Source of the DNA: Flavobacteriaceae bacterium
GTDB lineage: Bacteria > Bacteroidota > Bacteroidia > Flavobacteriales > Flavobacteriaceae
DNA length: 64,000 nucleotides
Direction of reading: 5' to 3'
Assembly (NCBI GenBank): GCA_947453195.1
Contig: CANGFO010000009.1
Coordinates: forward strand, 51,071-115,070
This document shows, in pieces, positions 44,041 to 54,989 of the stretch. Under the pieces are notes generated by a model. It had not been told where the DNA came from. It saw nothing but the letters and a program-made list of their open reading frames with translations, and searched no databases. Position numbers and translations under genes: made by a program. Each line of letters begins with the position of its first letter. Position 1 is the first letter of the stretch.

Positions 44041-46506
44041 TTATTCGGAGTTTTTAGCAAATAATTTGACTAATTTTTGGTAAAATTTCACCAGACTATT
44101 ACTAGACTTTTCTTCCTCATGGTATCCATTTGCATACGCTCCATATCCATATCCATAGGCATGTCCATAACCATATTTAGCTTTATTTTGGAATCCGTTA
44201 AGGATAATACTCACGTTAACCAACTCTTCGCGCTTAACTCTATTATTCAATAAGGTCACCATTTCTTTTTTGGTAAAATTTTGACGCATCACATAAAGTG
44301 TAACATCGGCGTACATCGATAATTCAACTGCATCTGTAACTAATCCAACAGGAGGTGTATCCAAAATAATATAATCGTACTTTTTCTTTAATTCTTCCAT
44401 AAATTCCTTCATCGTTTCGCCCATGATGAGCTCAGAAGGATTTGGCGGAATTGGTCCTGAAGTGATTACATCCAAATAGGGAATAATAGTAGATTGTGTA
44501 ATTTGATCTAGCGTTTTACTACCAATTAAATAATCTACAATTCCAGTTTTATTATCTAAATTAAAGTCTTCAAATATTTTCGGTTTTCTTAAATCCAATC
44601 CAACCACAACGGTTTTCTTTTCGCTTAAAGCAAAAACCGTTGCAATGTTAATACAACAAAACGTTTTCCCTTCACCACTAACCGAAGAGGTAAGCATTAA
44701 CGTTTTGGTTCCGGTTACCGATTGTTTTTTGTACAAAAACTGAAGCGAAGATCGAATAGCCCTAAAGGATTCGGATAAGGCAGATTTAGGTTTTTCAAAT
44801 ACCGAAAGATTGCTTGCTGTATTTTTAACACCAACCACTCCAAGTAACGGAAGTTTGGTAAGTCGAGAAACATCTTCTGTATTTTGAATGGAATTATTGA
44901 TAAAAAACAACAAGAATATGATCAATAATGGCCCTAGTAGACCTATAAAAATAGCTATCACATAATTCACGCTAGTTCTTGGCCCTATTAAACCTTCACC
45001 AATATCTTTCGCAGGATCAATAAATTGAATATCAGATAAGTTAGCAGCTTTTACAATTTGTGCTTCGCTTCTCTTAGAAAGATAGGTTTCATAAATTCCG
45101 TTACTTAAATCATACTTTCGCATGATTTTAATATATTCTTGCTTTTCTTCTGGAAGGCTCATAATCTTTCCTTCCACTTCATTTATCTTACTTTGAACTT
45201 GAGAGGCATCCATTTGAATTGCAGCTTTTGCAGATGCAATATTTTCTAATAATACACGCTTTACCGATGCAATTTCATTGTCGATGTTATTAAACATTAC
45301 ATCACTTTTCACAGAATATACCATCTCGGATCTACGAACGGAAAGCTCAACTAATTTGGTTACATTAAGTACTATATTGGGATCTTCAATTCCGGCAACG
45401 GATGGCGCAGGAAGTTTAGAAAAATCGGTGCTCTTTTTTAAGTAATTACTCAACGATGCATAATAATTGATCTTTCTTTTTACTTCACCGTCGGTTTTAT
45501 CAAGATCAATTATTTGATTTTGAAAAACTTCACCTCCCGCTTCAATTTGGGCAATGTTTTTATTTTTACTAAACTCTTTTAAATCTAAATTTGCTTTTTT
45601 AAGATCGCCTTCCATTAATTGCAAGGTGGTATCAATGTACTTAATTGTATTTTCTGCAAATAAATTTTTACTATCTAATTGTCTTTTAATAAGCGTTTTA
45701 ACCGTCTCATTTAGATAATCTACAATTCTAGCTTTATTGGTTCCTTCTAGTGAAAGTTTAATAATAGAAGGTGCTTTTTCATCAATTGTAACTTTAATAT
45801 TTTTATATTTTGAAACTACTTCGTCAAAAGAATTAAATGATACAATATAATCGCTACCAACATAGTTTCCTGGATTTTCTTTTATTTCTAAAACCCAATT
45901 CAAGAAAGGTAAGTTTACTTTTTGCCCAACTTTAAATCTTTTTACAATCTTAGTATCTACAACCGAAACAACATTTTTTGAATTCTCTAAATAATTAATT
46001 ACTTCGATTGAATTGGAATTGGCTTCAATAATAATTTCATATTCAGTATTAGAAAGAAATTTAATATTTACCGGAATATTTAATAATTGATTTTTAGATT
46101 TATCAATTGAAACAAAAAATGGAGTGCTTCCATACACATCTTGAAGATAGTATTTTTGTTGTTTTAAATAATCGATGTAAAAATCAAGTTTATTTACAAC
46201 ACTCTCATTATGAGAACGTGACTTAATTGTGGTAGAAATATTTTGCACTTGATCAGAGCTACCTCCCCAATTAAATATTAAACTCGTATTGGAAGTAAAC
46301 AACGGATTATCCTGTTCTTTAATAGCAATTGTAGTTTCTAACGAATATACTTTTTGCTTTCTAATATTAAATTGATAAGCTACCAACAAACTAAAGAACA
46401 ATCCAAAAACAAACCATTTCCAATAGCCACCTATTTTGATTAAAAAACCTTTAAAATCAAAGCTGTTTTGGTTTTCAAAAAAAGAAAAATCTTTTATATC
46501 TAACAT
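44041..46506 (-). CDS. Wzc-type polysaccharide co-polymerase / tyrosine autokinase (copy 2)
   Basis: This 821-residue protein has a Wzz domain with membrane helices at about 30-46 and 515-536. Its periplasmic coiled-coil region is long. The BY-kinase domain has Walker A SSVSGEGKT (607-615), Walker A' VGLDLRKP (635-642) and Walker B YIILDTPP (712-719). The C-terminal tail holds a shorter Tyr cluster, YGYGHAYGYGYGAYANGY (778-795). It forms an export pair with the Wza-like lipoprotein 11 bases upstream. Similarity to the copy at 3,303 is confined to the general plan, so it is not a recent duplicate, and each pair could serve its own polysaccharide. Confidence 0.95.
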   Translation of the reverse strand: MLDIKDFSFFENQNSFDFKGFLIKIGGYWKWFVFGLFFSLLVAYQFNIRKQKVYSLETTIAIKEQDNPLFTSNTSLIFNWGGSSDQVQNISTTIKSRSHNESVVNKLDFYIDYLKQQKYYLQDVYGSTPFFVSIDKSKNQLLNIPVNIKFLSNTEYEIIIEANSNSIEVINYLENSKNVVSVVDTKIVKRFKVGQKVNLPFLNWVLEIKENPGNYVGSDYIVSFNSFDEVVSKYKNIKVTIDEKAPSIIKLSLEGTNKARIVDYLNETVKTLIKRQLDSKNLFAENTIKYIDTTLQLMEGDLKKANLDLKEFSKNKNIAQIEAGGEVFQNQIIDLDKTDGEVKRKINYYASLSNYLKKSTDFSKLPAPSVAGIEDPNIVLNVTKLVELSVRRSEMVYSVKSDVMFNNIDNEIASVKRVLLENIASAKAAIQMDASQVQSKINEVEGKIMSLPEEKQEYIKIMRKYDLSNGIYETYLSKRSEAQIVKAANLSDIQFIDPAKDIGEGLIGPRTSVNYVIAIFIGLLGPLLIIFLLFFINNSIQNTEDVSRLTKLPLLGVVGVKNTASNLSVFEKPKSALSESFRAIRSSLQFLYKKQSVTGTKTLMLTSSVSGEGKTFCCINIATVFALSEKKTVVVGLDLRKPKIFEDFNLDNKTGIVDYLIGSKTLDQITQSTIIPYLDVITSGPIPPNPSELIMGETMKEFMEELKKKYDYIILDTPPVGLVTDAVELSMYADVTLYVMRQNFTKKEMVTLLNNRVKREELVNVSIILNGFQNKAKYGYGHAYGYGYGAYANGYHEEEKSSNSLVKFYQKLVKLFAKNSE

Positions 46507-46517
46507 TAATTTGTGGT

Positions 46518-47300
46518 TTATTTAAGTAATAAAAAGGTGGTGGTTGCCAAAGATAAAATGGTAATGATTGTACCTAAAGACTCAATCCCTGTCTTACCTG
46601 TTCCCCAAGATTTTTGTTTCAAGGGTTTCACGTAGATGTAGTCGTTGGGCTGCAAATAATAACATGGCGATTGCATCGCTTTTACATCGGTTAAATCGAT
46701 ACTAAAAGTCTCTGCTCCTTGCGGAAACTGGCGTATTACTTTAACATCTTTTCGGTCACCAATAATGGTTATATCCCCAGAATTGGCAATAGCTTCAAGA
46801 ATAGTAACCTTATCTTGATACAATATTTTGCTTCCTGTATTTGCAACTTCGCCATTAACGGTATATCTAAAACCAGCTAATTTTACATTTACATAAATAC
46901 CGGCTTCTTTTTTAAAGTGGTCTTTTAACAATAAAGTTTCTATTTTTTCTCTGGCTTCATCAAGCGTGTAGCCCAAAACATTTACTTCACCTAAAACTGG
47001 CATTCGAACATTTCCATGATCATCGACAGAATATCCTTTTAAATAAAGCAATTGCTCAGAAGGTGTAATTTGTGTAGTTGGATCACTATTAAAAATCTCT
47101 ACTAATTTTGGATCAATCGCTTTAACTGTAATATTTAAGATATCATTGGTTTGTAACCTGTAAGGCTTTAAAGCAATAGGGCTAATCGTACTTTCGGTTG
47201 AATTACCTTTTTTTTGTAGATAAATTAAATCTTGCGTTGGCACACAAGAAACGGTAATTAATCCAACAAAAAACAATAAAAATATAATTCTAAAATTCAT
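46518..47300 (-). CDS. Wza-like outer-membrane polysaccharide export lipoprotein (copy 2)
   Basis: This 260-residue protein starts at the ATG at 47300, which gives a proper lipoprotein signal (MNFRIIFLLFFVGLITVSC, lipidated Cys 19). A longer frame to 47399 would add 33 residues without signal character and overlap recR. The Poly_export domain (LQTNDILNITVKAIDP) and a SLBB-like domain (GYTLDEAREKI, VNGEVANTGSKILYQD) follow, and a hydrophobic segment ends the protein. It is the first gene of the operon that runs to rfbB. It has a TAnnTTTG element at 47,322-47,329. Confidence 0.93.
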   Translation of the reverse strand: MNFRIIFLLFFVGLITVSCVPTQDLIYLQKKGNSTESTISPIALKPYRLQTNDILNITVKAIDPKLVEIFNSDPTTQITPSEQLLYLKGYSVDDHGNVRMPVLGEVNVLGYTLDEAREKIETLLLKDHFKKEAGIYVNVKLAGFRYTVNGEVANTGSKILYQDKVTILEAIANSGDITIIGDRKDVKVIRQFPQGAETFSIDLTDVKAMQSPCYYLQPNDYIYVKPLKQKSWGTGKTGIESLGTIITILSLATTTFLLLK

Positions 47301-47321
47301 ACTTCCCTCTAATTTAGCTAA

Positions 47322-47329
47322 CAAAGATA
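47322..47329 (-). promoter_or_regulatory. Promoter -7 element (TATCTTTG) for the second Wza/Wzc and sugar operon
   Basis: This exact TAnnTTTG match on the minus strand lies 22 bases before the ATG at 47300. It supports that start over the longer frame. Confidence 0.55.
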
Positions 47330-47373
47330 GTTTTTCAAATTTAAATATAAAAAAAGTTGACAGAGTTTCTTGC

Positions 47374-47994
47374 CTAAATGTTTTTAAGGGAATTTTCAAA
47401 AGGAACTCGTTGCAAAATACTTCTTCCTAAGGTTACTTCATCGGCATATTCCAATTCGTCTCCCACAGCAATTCCACGTGCGATGGTAGAAGTTTTAATA
47501 GAAAAATCTTTGAGTTGTTTGTACAAATAAAAATTGGTCGTATCGCCTTCCATTGTGGAGCTTAACGCAAATATTATTTCTTCAACAGCACCCGATTTTA
47601 CTTTTTCAACCAAAGAAGAAATATTTAATTGACTCGGGCCAATGCCGTCTATTGGAGAAATCTTTCCTCCCAAAACATGATAAACACCTTTAAATTGGTT
47701 GGTATTTTCAATTGCCATGACATCGCGGATGTCCTCAACTATACAAATAACCGAATGGTTTCGAGAAGCATTAGCACATATTTCGCATACTTCAATATCG
47801 GAAATATTATGGCAATTTTTACAAAATTTCACCTCTTCACGCATTGTAGTAAGTGCTTGCGACAAATACTGGGTATGCTCTGAAGGTTGTTTTAATAAAT
47901 GCAATACCAATCGAAGTGCCGTTCGCTTTCCTATCCCGGGTAGCTGCGCCATTTCATTGACTGCTTTTTCTAATAATTTTGAAGAAAATTCCAT
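47374..47994 (-). CDS. recR: Recombination mediator RecR
   Basis: This 206-residue protein has the exact family length when started at the ATG at 47994 ([22 protein letters not shown]). A helix-hairpin-helix region comes first. A zinc finger with C-x2-C and C-x2-C ([16 protein letters not shown]) lies near 56-71. The Toprim domain [15 protein letters not shown] to [16 protein letters not shown] lies near 78-120. RecR works with RecO and RecF to load RecA on gapped DNA. A longer frame to 48048 adds 18 residues and is unlikely. It marks the end of the polysaccharide locus, although it is on the same strand. Confidence 0.96.
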   Translation of the reverse strand: MEFSSKLLEKAVNEMAQLPGIGKRTALRLVLHLLKQPSEHTQYLSQALTTMREEVKFCKNCHNISDIEVCEICANASRNHSVICIVEDIRDVMAIENTNQFKGVYHVLGGKISPIDGIGPSQLNISSLVEKVKSGAVEEIIFALSSTMEGDTTNFYLYKQLKDFSIKTSTIARGIAVGDELEYADEVTLGRSILQRVPFENSLKNI

Positions 47995-48117
47995 GAAGCA
48001 AAAGTAAAAAATAAAGTTGGAATTTAGTTGAAATTCTGCTCGATACACTTTCTTATTGCTCCCAACTTTGCACTTCCATCTTTTTTACTATTTTAGCACA
48101 ACTAAAAAACCAAAACT

Positions 48118-49635
48118 ATGTCTCCAATAGCTATATTAATTTTAATTGTAATCTATTTTAGTATACTAATATTAATTTCTGCACTGGTTAGTAAAAAAAG
48201 TTCAGACAACGATACTTTTTTCAAGGCCAATAAAAATTCCAAATGGTATTTGGTTGCCTTTGGAATGATTGGAACCGCCATTTCTGGAATTACTTTTATT
48301 TCGGTTCCAGGTGAAGTAGGAAACCCCGATTTACAATTTAAATATTTTCAGTTTGTATTGGGTTGTGCACTTGGTTTTATTATTGTTGCCAAACTATTAT
48401 TGCCCTTATATTACCGAATGAATCTGACTTCAATATACGGCTATATTGAGCAGCGACTTGGCGTTGTAAGCTATAAAACAGCCGCAAGCATCTTCCTGAT
48501 TGGAAGAACTATTGGTTCGGCATTTCGATTGTATTTGGTTGTTTTTGTGTTGCAAAAATATGTTTTTGATGCGCTACATGTTCCCTTTGCTGTAACCGTT
48601 TTGATATCCTTGGGATTAATTTTTGCCTATACATATAAAGGAGGATTAAAAACAATTATTATCACCGATACGCTACAAACTTTCTTCTTAATTTCTTCGG
48701 TATTTTTAACCATCTATTTCATTTGCCAGAGTTTGAATTTCAATATGATTGAAGCATTTGAACAGGTAAAAAACAGCAACTATTCGAAAGTTTTTTTCTA
48801 CGAAGATTATTTAGCAGGAACTTATTATTGGAAGCAAATTTTAGGTGGAATTTTTGTTACGATCGCAACTGTTGGATTGGATCAAGATTTAATGCAAAAG
48901 AATTTAAGCTGTAAAAATATCGGCGAAGCACAAAAAAACATGTACACTTTCACCGGGATTTTTCTTGTAATCAACATCTTCTTTTTAAGCGTTGGAGCAT
49001 TACTTTACCTTTATGCAGAGAAAAATGGAATTGCAGTACCACAAATAAATGGTGTGGCTAGAACCGATTTACTTTTCCCTGAAATTGCCATCCATCATTT
49101 AAGTATTATTCCAACAATTGTGTTTTTATTGGGATTAACAGCTGCAACTTTTGCAACTACAGATAGTGCTTTAACGGCTTTAACAACTTCGTTCTGCGTT
49201 GATTTTTTAGGAATGGATAAAATGAAGTCAGAAGATGAAAGTCAGAAGATGGAAAATGAAAAAAAATTAGTAAAAACAAGACACTTTGTACATGTAGGGT
49301 TTTCAATCTTAATGTTTTTGGTAATTATTTTATTTAACGCCATCAACGATGATTCGGTAGTGAAAATGGTATTTAAGATTGCAACTTACACTTATGGTCC
49401 ACTACTTGGTTTATTTGCCTTTGGATTATTCATGAAATCGAAAACAGTACATGACAAATTGGTTCCATACATTTGCCTTATTTCACCTGCCATTTGTTTT
49501 TTGATTACTCAAAATTCGGAAAGGCTTTTTGGAAAATATGTAATCGATAATGAATTAATCATTGCAAACGGATTGATTACATTTATTGGGTTGCTACTAA
49601 TTAGCAAACCCGCTACAAGTCAAACTAAATTTTAA
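48118..49635 (+). CDS. Sodium:solute symporter (SSS family)
   Basis: This 505-residue protein has about 13 transmembrane helices and the family pattern in the first part: WYLVAFGMIGTAISGITFISVPGEVG near 41-66 and IGRTIGSAFRLYLVVFVLQ. ATFATTDSALTALTTSFCVDFLG lies near 342-364, with the serines of the sodium site. It takes up a small solute with sodium. The substrate is not clear. It stands alone on the plus strand, divergent from recR, and its last 4 bases overlap the convergent CoA-binding gene. No exact -7 element was seen, but CAACTTTG in the gap has a single mismatch. Confidence 0.92.
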   Translation: MSPIAILILIVIYFSILILISALVSKKSSDNDTFFKANKNSKWYLVAFGMIGTAISGITFISVPGEVGNPDLQFKYFQFVLGCALGFIIVAKLLLPLYYRMNLTSIYGYIEQRLGVVSYKTAASIFLIGRTIGSAFRLYLVVFVLQKYVFDALHVPFAVTVLISLGLIFAYTYKGGLKTIIITDTLQTFFLISSVFLTIYFICQSLNFNMIEAFEQVKNSNYSKVFFYEDYLAGTYYWKQILGGIFVTIATVGLDQDLMQKNLSCKNIGEAQKNMYTFTGIFLVINIFFLSVGALLYLYAEKNGIAVPQINGVARTDLLFPEIAIHHLSIIPTIVFLLGLTAATFATTDSALTALTTSFCVDFLGMDKMKSEDESQKMENEKKLVKTRHFVHVGFSILMFLVIILFNAINDDSVVKMVFKIATYTYGPLLGLFAFGLFMKSKTVHDKLVPYICLISPAICFLITQNSERLFGKYVIDNELIIANGLITFIGLLLISKPATSQTKF

Positions 49636-49997
49636 TATTGATTGGTTGCCAATAATACCAAAGTACACGCTTCTTCTACCTTAATATTATTGGATTTTAA
49701 TAACTGATAAAACTCTGGATTTTCTGTACCCGGATTGAAAACTACTCGTTTTGGCTTGGTTTCGATGATGTAATTGTAGTATTCCCTTTGACGTAACGGA
49801 TTTAAATACAGACTGACCGTATCAATGTTTTTCAGTGGAATATTTTTAGTTCTAATGGAAATTCCGGCAACTTCCCCTTGATTCTGACCTATAGCAAGTA
49901 CGGAATGTCCTTTTTCTACCAACATAGTTATTGCTTTAAAGGCATATCTTTCTGGTTTAGTAGAAGCGCCAAGAACAAGTGTTTTTTTATTTTTCAT
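49632..49997 (-). CDS. CoA-binding protein (CoA_binding_2, YccU-like)
   Basis: This 121-residue single-domain Rossmann protein has KTLVLGASTKPERYAFKAITMLVEKGHSVLAIG at the N-terminus and VVFNPGTENPEF at about 83-94, both typical of the CoA_binding_2 family. The family binds CoA and its physiological role is not settled. It is 18 bases downstream of the ctlX-type gene and probably cotranscribed with it. Its stop overlaps that of the convergent symporter gene. Confidence 0.9.
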   Translation of the reverse strand: MKNKKTLVLGASTKPERYAFKAITMLVEKGHSVLAIGQNQGEVAGISIRTKNIPLKNIDTVSLYLNPLRQREYYNYIIETKPKRVVFNPGTENPEFYQLLKSNNIKVEEACTLVLLATNQY

Positions 49998-50015
49998 ATT
50001 TTTTTTGGTATCAAA

Positions 50016-50954
50016 CTAAGCTTTAGGAAGAAATATTTCGGCCATCATACAACGTGCACTTCCGCCGCCACAAGCTTCTATAGTGTCTAAACTAGAATGA
50101 ATAATGGTAAGGTGTTCTTCAAGTTGCGTAATTTGTTTTTTGGTTAACGAATGGTAAGCCGAAGAACTCATAACTAAATATCTTCTATCGTCAGACCCTA
50201 ATACCTCTAACATGTTTCCAGCAAAATTATTCATTTGATCTTCAGTAATCAAAATGATTTCTTTTTCATCAGATCGTAAGCTGTCTAAAACCATTTTGCG
50301 CTCTTTTTTATCATCAATACAATCGGAACAAATTACTGCAAAAGTATCTCCTATACACATCATTACATTGGTGTGATAGATTAATTTTCGTTCGCCATTA
50401 ACCGTTTGAAAAGCTTCAAAAATAATCGGACTTAAATCAAAATCTTCACAAAATTCAATAAAAAGTTCCTCATCGGCACGTGGCGAAAGTGCGCAATACG
50501 CTTTGCCGTTTTCTCTATCTAAAACTATACTTCCAGTGCCTTCTAAATAATACCCATCCTCCTCTGCAGAAGAATAATCCATTACTTCATCATTTATTTG
50601 AAAACCGGCATCTTCTAAAATATCCAACACATCTTCTCTGCGTTCGGCTCTTCTATTTTCAGCAAACATCGGATACAAAACCACATCGCCATTTTCATGA
50701 AATGAGATCCAATTATTTGGAAAAATACTATCTGGAGTATCCGGATTTAGTGTATCCTCAATCACAGTTACATCCACGCCAACCATTCGAAGTTTGTTTA
50801 CAAATGCATCAAATTCTTCTTGTGCCTTTGCATTTACATTTTGCGGAGTCAATCCGTCTAAAACCTTTTGATAATAATTATTTACAGCCGTTTGCTCGTT
50901 CATACGAAAAGCCACTGGACGAATCATTAAAATAGAATTGGTGGTTTGGTTCAT
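50016..50954 (-). CDS. ctlX: Citrulline utilization hydrolase, CtlX type
   Basis: This 312-residue guanidino-group modifying enzyme opens NSILMIRPVAFRMNEQTAVNNYYQ. It has the acidic site in PDSIFPNNWISFH near 71-83, the probable catalytic His in IYHTNVMMCIG near 193-203, and the catalytic Cys at about 302 in GGGSARCMMAEIF. The superfamily includes arginine deiminases and amidinotransferases. The CtlX group is described as hydrolysing citrulline. The gene is downstream of another family member at 51,029, separated by a 74-base gap with a short repeat. Confidence 0.85.
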   Translation of the reverse strand: MNQTTNSILMIRPVAFRMNEQTAVNNYYQKVLDGLTPQNVNAKAQEEFDAFVNKLRMVGVDVTVIEDTLNPDTPDSIFPNNWISFHENGDVVLYPMFAENRRAERREDVLDILEDAGFQINDEVMDYSSAEEDGYYLEGTGSIVLDRENGKAYCALSPRADEELFIEFCEDFDLSPIIFEAFQTVNGERKLIYHTNVMMCIGDTFAVICSDCIDDKKERKMVLDSLRSDEKEIILITEDQMNNFAGNMLEVLGSDDRRYLVMSSSAYHSLTKKQITQLEEHLTIIHSSLDTIEACGGGSARCMMAEIFLPKA

Positions 50955-50967
50955 GCTATTTTTGTTT

Positions 50968-50988
50968 AAAGTTTGAAGTTTGAAGTTT
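50968..50988. repeat. Short tandem repeat, 7-base unit AAGTTTG
   Basis: About three copies of AAGTTTG lie in the gap between the two guanidino-hydrolase genes. Simple repeats of this kind are common between genes in flavobacteria. Confidence 0.6.
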
Positions 50989-51028
50989 CAGGTTTTACAA
51001 GCTGAAAAGATAAACTTGAAACAAATTA

Positions 51029-51943
51029 CTAATCTCTTATTAATGGTAATGTTGAGCAGCGTAATAGTCCTTCTTGTTTGGCTATTTCTGCGTATGGAAT
51101 TTCTTCAACCGTAAACCCTTTTTCTCGCAACCAGGTGTTTAATCTGGTGAAGTTTTTTTCGGAAACTACAACATCAGGAGCGATTGAAAACACATTGGAA
51201 TTCATGTGATACATTTCCTCGCGGGTAATGTGAAATAAATTTTCTTTTCCAAAGAGTTTCAATAAATATCTATAATCGGCTTCTTCTCTGAAACCACTTT
51301 TATATATAATTCCTTTATTTTCTCCAATTGGCTGAAAGCAACAATCTAAATGCAAGGCATTATCTCGGGCTTCCATTTTGGATTTTACCAAATCAAATTC
51401 TTTTACAATTTTATGTGGAAATAATTCTTTAATGTAATTCACCCCAGCCATATTGGTTCGGGCAGTAATATAATCCTTATAGTCAGATCCTTTATAGGTA
51501 CCAATAAAAATATAGTCGTTCCAAAGCATTACATCGCCTCCTTCAATATGAACTTCATCTGGCGGACGTACCACTTTAGCAAGATCCATTTGATCAATAA
51601 CATATTGAATGGCATCTAATTCGCGTTCTCTATCAGGAAGAATATTTGCCTTGATAAAAATATCATCAATTACAAATCCGATATCTCTTGTGAATATTTG
51701 GTTGTAATTTTCAATTCGCTCGGGACGGTATACCTTTACATCATACTTTTGAAACACTTTATTAAAGGCTTCCATTTCATTTACCATATCCTCTTCTTTT
51801 GGGTAAGTTCCCGCCAGAATATGCTCTAATGATTTTGGATCGTAGGCTTCTTCTGCAGTTGGCGTAGGACCATTATCTACAGCAGATCCCAGGACTACAG
51901 CCCTTAATCTTGAAGTTTCATTTTTTACATTTAATTGCAACAT
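51029..51943 (-). CDS. Arginine deiminase/DDAH-superfamily hydrolase
   Basis: This 304-residue protein starts MLQLNVKNETSRLRAVVLGSA. Superfamily motifs are FTRDIGFVIDD near 88-98, a EGGDVMLWNDYIFIG strand near 138-152, the catalytic His region DNALHLDCCFQPIG near 195-208, and the probable nucleophile C296 in LLRCSTLPLIRD. It should act on a guanidino compound such as arginine or a methylarginine, giving citrulline or a related product. With the CtlX-type gene downstream it may form a two-step pathway. It has its own promoter next to the gltA terminator. Confidence 0.87.
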   Translation of the reverse strand: MLQLNVKNETSRLRAVVLGSAVDNGPTPTAEEAYDPKSLEHILAGTYPKEEDMVNEMEAFNKVFQKYDVKVYRPERIENYNQIFTRDIGFVIDDIFIKANILPDRERELDAIQYVIDQMDLAKVVRPPDEVHIEGGDVMLWNDYIFIGTYKGSDYKDYITARTNMAGVNYIKELFPHKIVKEFDLVKSKMEARDNALHLDCCFQPIGENKGIIYKSGFREEADYRYLLKLFGKENLFHITREEMYHMNSNVFSIAPDVVVSEKNFTRLNTWLREKGFTVEEIPYAEIAKQEGLLRCSTLPLIRD

Positions 51944-51961
51944 ACATTTTTTGCTTTAAAG

Positions 51962-51969
51962 CAAATATA
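51962..51969 (-). promoter_or_regulatory. Promoter -7 element (TATATTTG) for the DDAH-type gene
   Basis: This exact TAnnTTTG match on the minus strand lies 19 bases before the ATG at 51943 and directly after the gltA terminator hairpin. Confidence 0.55.
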
Positions 51970-51970
51970 A

Positions 51971-51998
51971 AAAAGCTCCGCTGAATAGCGAAGCTTTT
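51971..51998 (-). terminator. Terminator after gltA
   Basis: The arms AAAAGCTCCGCT and AGCGAAGCTTTT pair over 12 positions with one mismatch and a GAAT loop. The T-run on the minus strand merges into the next promoter. Confidence 0.65.
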
Positions 51999-52020
51999 GT
52001 TTATAAGTATTGATAGATTT

Positions 52021-53304
52021 TTATCTTTTATCCATTGCTACAAAATCCCTCAATGGGTGACCTACATAAACTTGTCTTGGTCTACCAATAGGTTCTTTGT
52101 TCACACGCATTTCTTTCCATTGTGCAATCCAACCTGGCAAACGGCCAATAGCGAACATCACGGTAAACATTTCCGTTGGAATACCTAATGCACGGTAGAT
52201 GATTCCAGAATAGAAATCTACATTTGGATATAGTTTTCTAGACACAAAATACTCATCTACTAATGCAGCCTCCTCTAATTTTTTAGCAATTTGAAGAATT
52301 GGATCGTCAACTCCTAATGTTGCTAACACCTCATCGGCAGCTTTTTTAATGATTTTCGCTCTTGGATCAAAGTTTTTATACACTCTATGGCCAAATCCCA
52401 TTAAACGGAATGGATCGTCTTTATCTTTTGCTTTTGCCATGTATTTATTAGCATCTCCACCGTCTTTTTGAATTGCTTCAAGCATTTCTAAAACCGCTTG
52501 ATTCGCTCCACCATGAAGTGGCCCCCAAAGTGCCGAAACTCCAGCAGAAATAGATGCAAATAATCCCGCGTGAGAAGAACCAACTATTCTTACTGTAGAG
52601 GTAGAACAGTTTTGCTCGTGATCGGCATGTAAAATAAATAATTTATCTAAGGCATCAATTACCACTTGATTTTTTGCATAAGGTCCAGTAGGCAATTCAA
52701 ACATCAATCGCATGAAATTTTCTACATATCCTTTAGTATTATCGTAATAATTTAAAGGATACCCCATCATTTTTCTATACGTCCAGGTTGCAATTACAAG
52801 GAATTTACCCATTGTTTTACAAACTGCTTCATACATTTCTTTTTCATTTTCAACATTAACTACTTTTGGATTAAAGGCAGTTAAAGCTGAAGTCAATGAA
52901 GATAAAACGCCCATTGGATGTGCTGTTTTAGGAAAACCATCAATGATGTTTTTCATTTCTTCATTCACTAAAGTATATTTACGAATGTCGTTTTCAAATT
53001 GTTCTAATTGCACCTTTGTAGGTAACTCACCAAAAATAATTAAGTAAGAAACTTCAAGGAAATTACCTTTATCTGCTAAATCTTCAATAGCATACCCTCT
53101 ATAACGAAGAATTCCTTCTTCCCCATCTAGAAATGTTATTTCACTTTGACATGAACCCGAGTTTTTATACCCTGGATCAAGAGTGATCGCACCTGTTAAA
53201 TCGCGTAGTTTGTTAATGTCGATAGCAGGTTCGTTTTCGGATCCAATAATAACTGGAAACTCATATTTTTTGCCATCATACTCTAATATTGCTGTTTTTG
53301 ACAT
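52021..53304 (-). CDS. gltA: Citrate synthase
   Basis: This 427-residue protein has the usual size of hexameric type II citrate synthases when started at the ATG at 53304 (MSKTAILEYDGKKYEFPV). The two catalytic His are in LHGGANQAVLEML and GFGHRVYKNFDPR, and ADHEQNCSTSTVR contains the third conserved His region. It condenses oxaloacetate and acetyl-CoA at the entry of the TCA cycle. A longer frame to 53346 would begin inside the promoter region and has no family match. It lies downstream of eno on the same strand but has its own promoter. Confidence 0.97.
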   Translation of the reverse strand: MSKTAILEYDGKKYEFPVIIGSENEPAIDINKLRDLTGAITLDPGYKNSGSCQSEITFLDGEEGILRYRGYAIEDLADKGNFLEVSYLIIFGELPTKVQLEQFENDIRKYTLVNEEMKNIIDGFPKTAHPMGVLSSLTSALTAFNPKVVNVENEKEMYEAVCKTMGKFLVIATWTYRKMMGYPLNYYDNTKGYVENFMRLMFELPTGPYAKNQVVIDALDKLFILHADHEQNCSTSTVRIVGSSHAGLFASISAGVSALWGPLHGGANQAVLEMLEAIQKDGGDANKYMAKAKDKDDPFRLMGFGHRVYKNFDPRAKIIKKAADEVLATLGVDDPILQIAKKLEEAALVDEYFVSRKLYPNVDFYSGIIYRALGIPTEMFTVMFAIGRLPGWIAQWKEMRVNKEPIGRPRQVYVGHPLRDFVAMDKR

Positions 53305-53343
53305 GATATTTATAGGAATTAATTCTGAATAATTATAATTTAA

Positions 53344-53351
53344 CAAATTTA
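53344..53351 (-). promoter_or_regulatory. Promoter -7 element (TAAATTTG) for gltA
   Basis: This exact TAnnTTTG match on the minus strand lies 40 bases before the ATG at 53304. It supports the short start. Confidence 0.6.
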
Positions 53352-53464
53352 TGGAATTCTAAATGAATTATAAAAGAAAACTTATAACGTTTTCGTTAAT
53401 TTTTGATTAAAATTTGCAAGATTGATATATATTGGCAGCATGCTTCCTTTTTTTAGATAAAAAA

Positions 53465-53490
53465 ACGCCCTTTAGAAACCTAAAGGGCGT
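53465..53490 (-). terminator. Terminator after eno
   Basis: A perfect 11-bp stem ACGCCCTTTAG / CTAAAGGGCGT has an AAAC loop and a T-run on the minus strand. Confidence 0.92.
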
Positions 53491-53511
53491 ATAAATAGCT
53501 ATTTGATTTTA

Positions 53512-54813
<1,302 letters not shown>

Positions 54814-54853
54814 TTATTTATTTGTTATCTGTTAAATCATCAAAAATTGATTA

Positions 54854-54861
54854 CAAATTTA
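54854..54861 (-). promoter_or_regulatory. Promoter -7 element (TAAATTTG) for eno
   Basis: This exact TAnnTTTG match on the minus strand lies 50 bases before the ATG at 54804. Confidence 0.6.
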
Positions 54862-54989
54862 AACATATTGAAAAAAAAAAATCATTTGTTTTTATAAAAA
54901 CTTATAAACTCAAACGATTTAGTAATTTATTTCTTTAAGCGAATAATAAAAAAGTGTTAACTTTATGAAATAAACTAAATGTAAGAAAA

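Noticed and set aside
47995..48060. Possible -7 element upstream of recR
   Set aside because: The sequence reads TACTTTTTG, one base too long for TAnnTTTG, so it is not listed.
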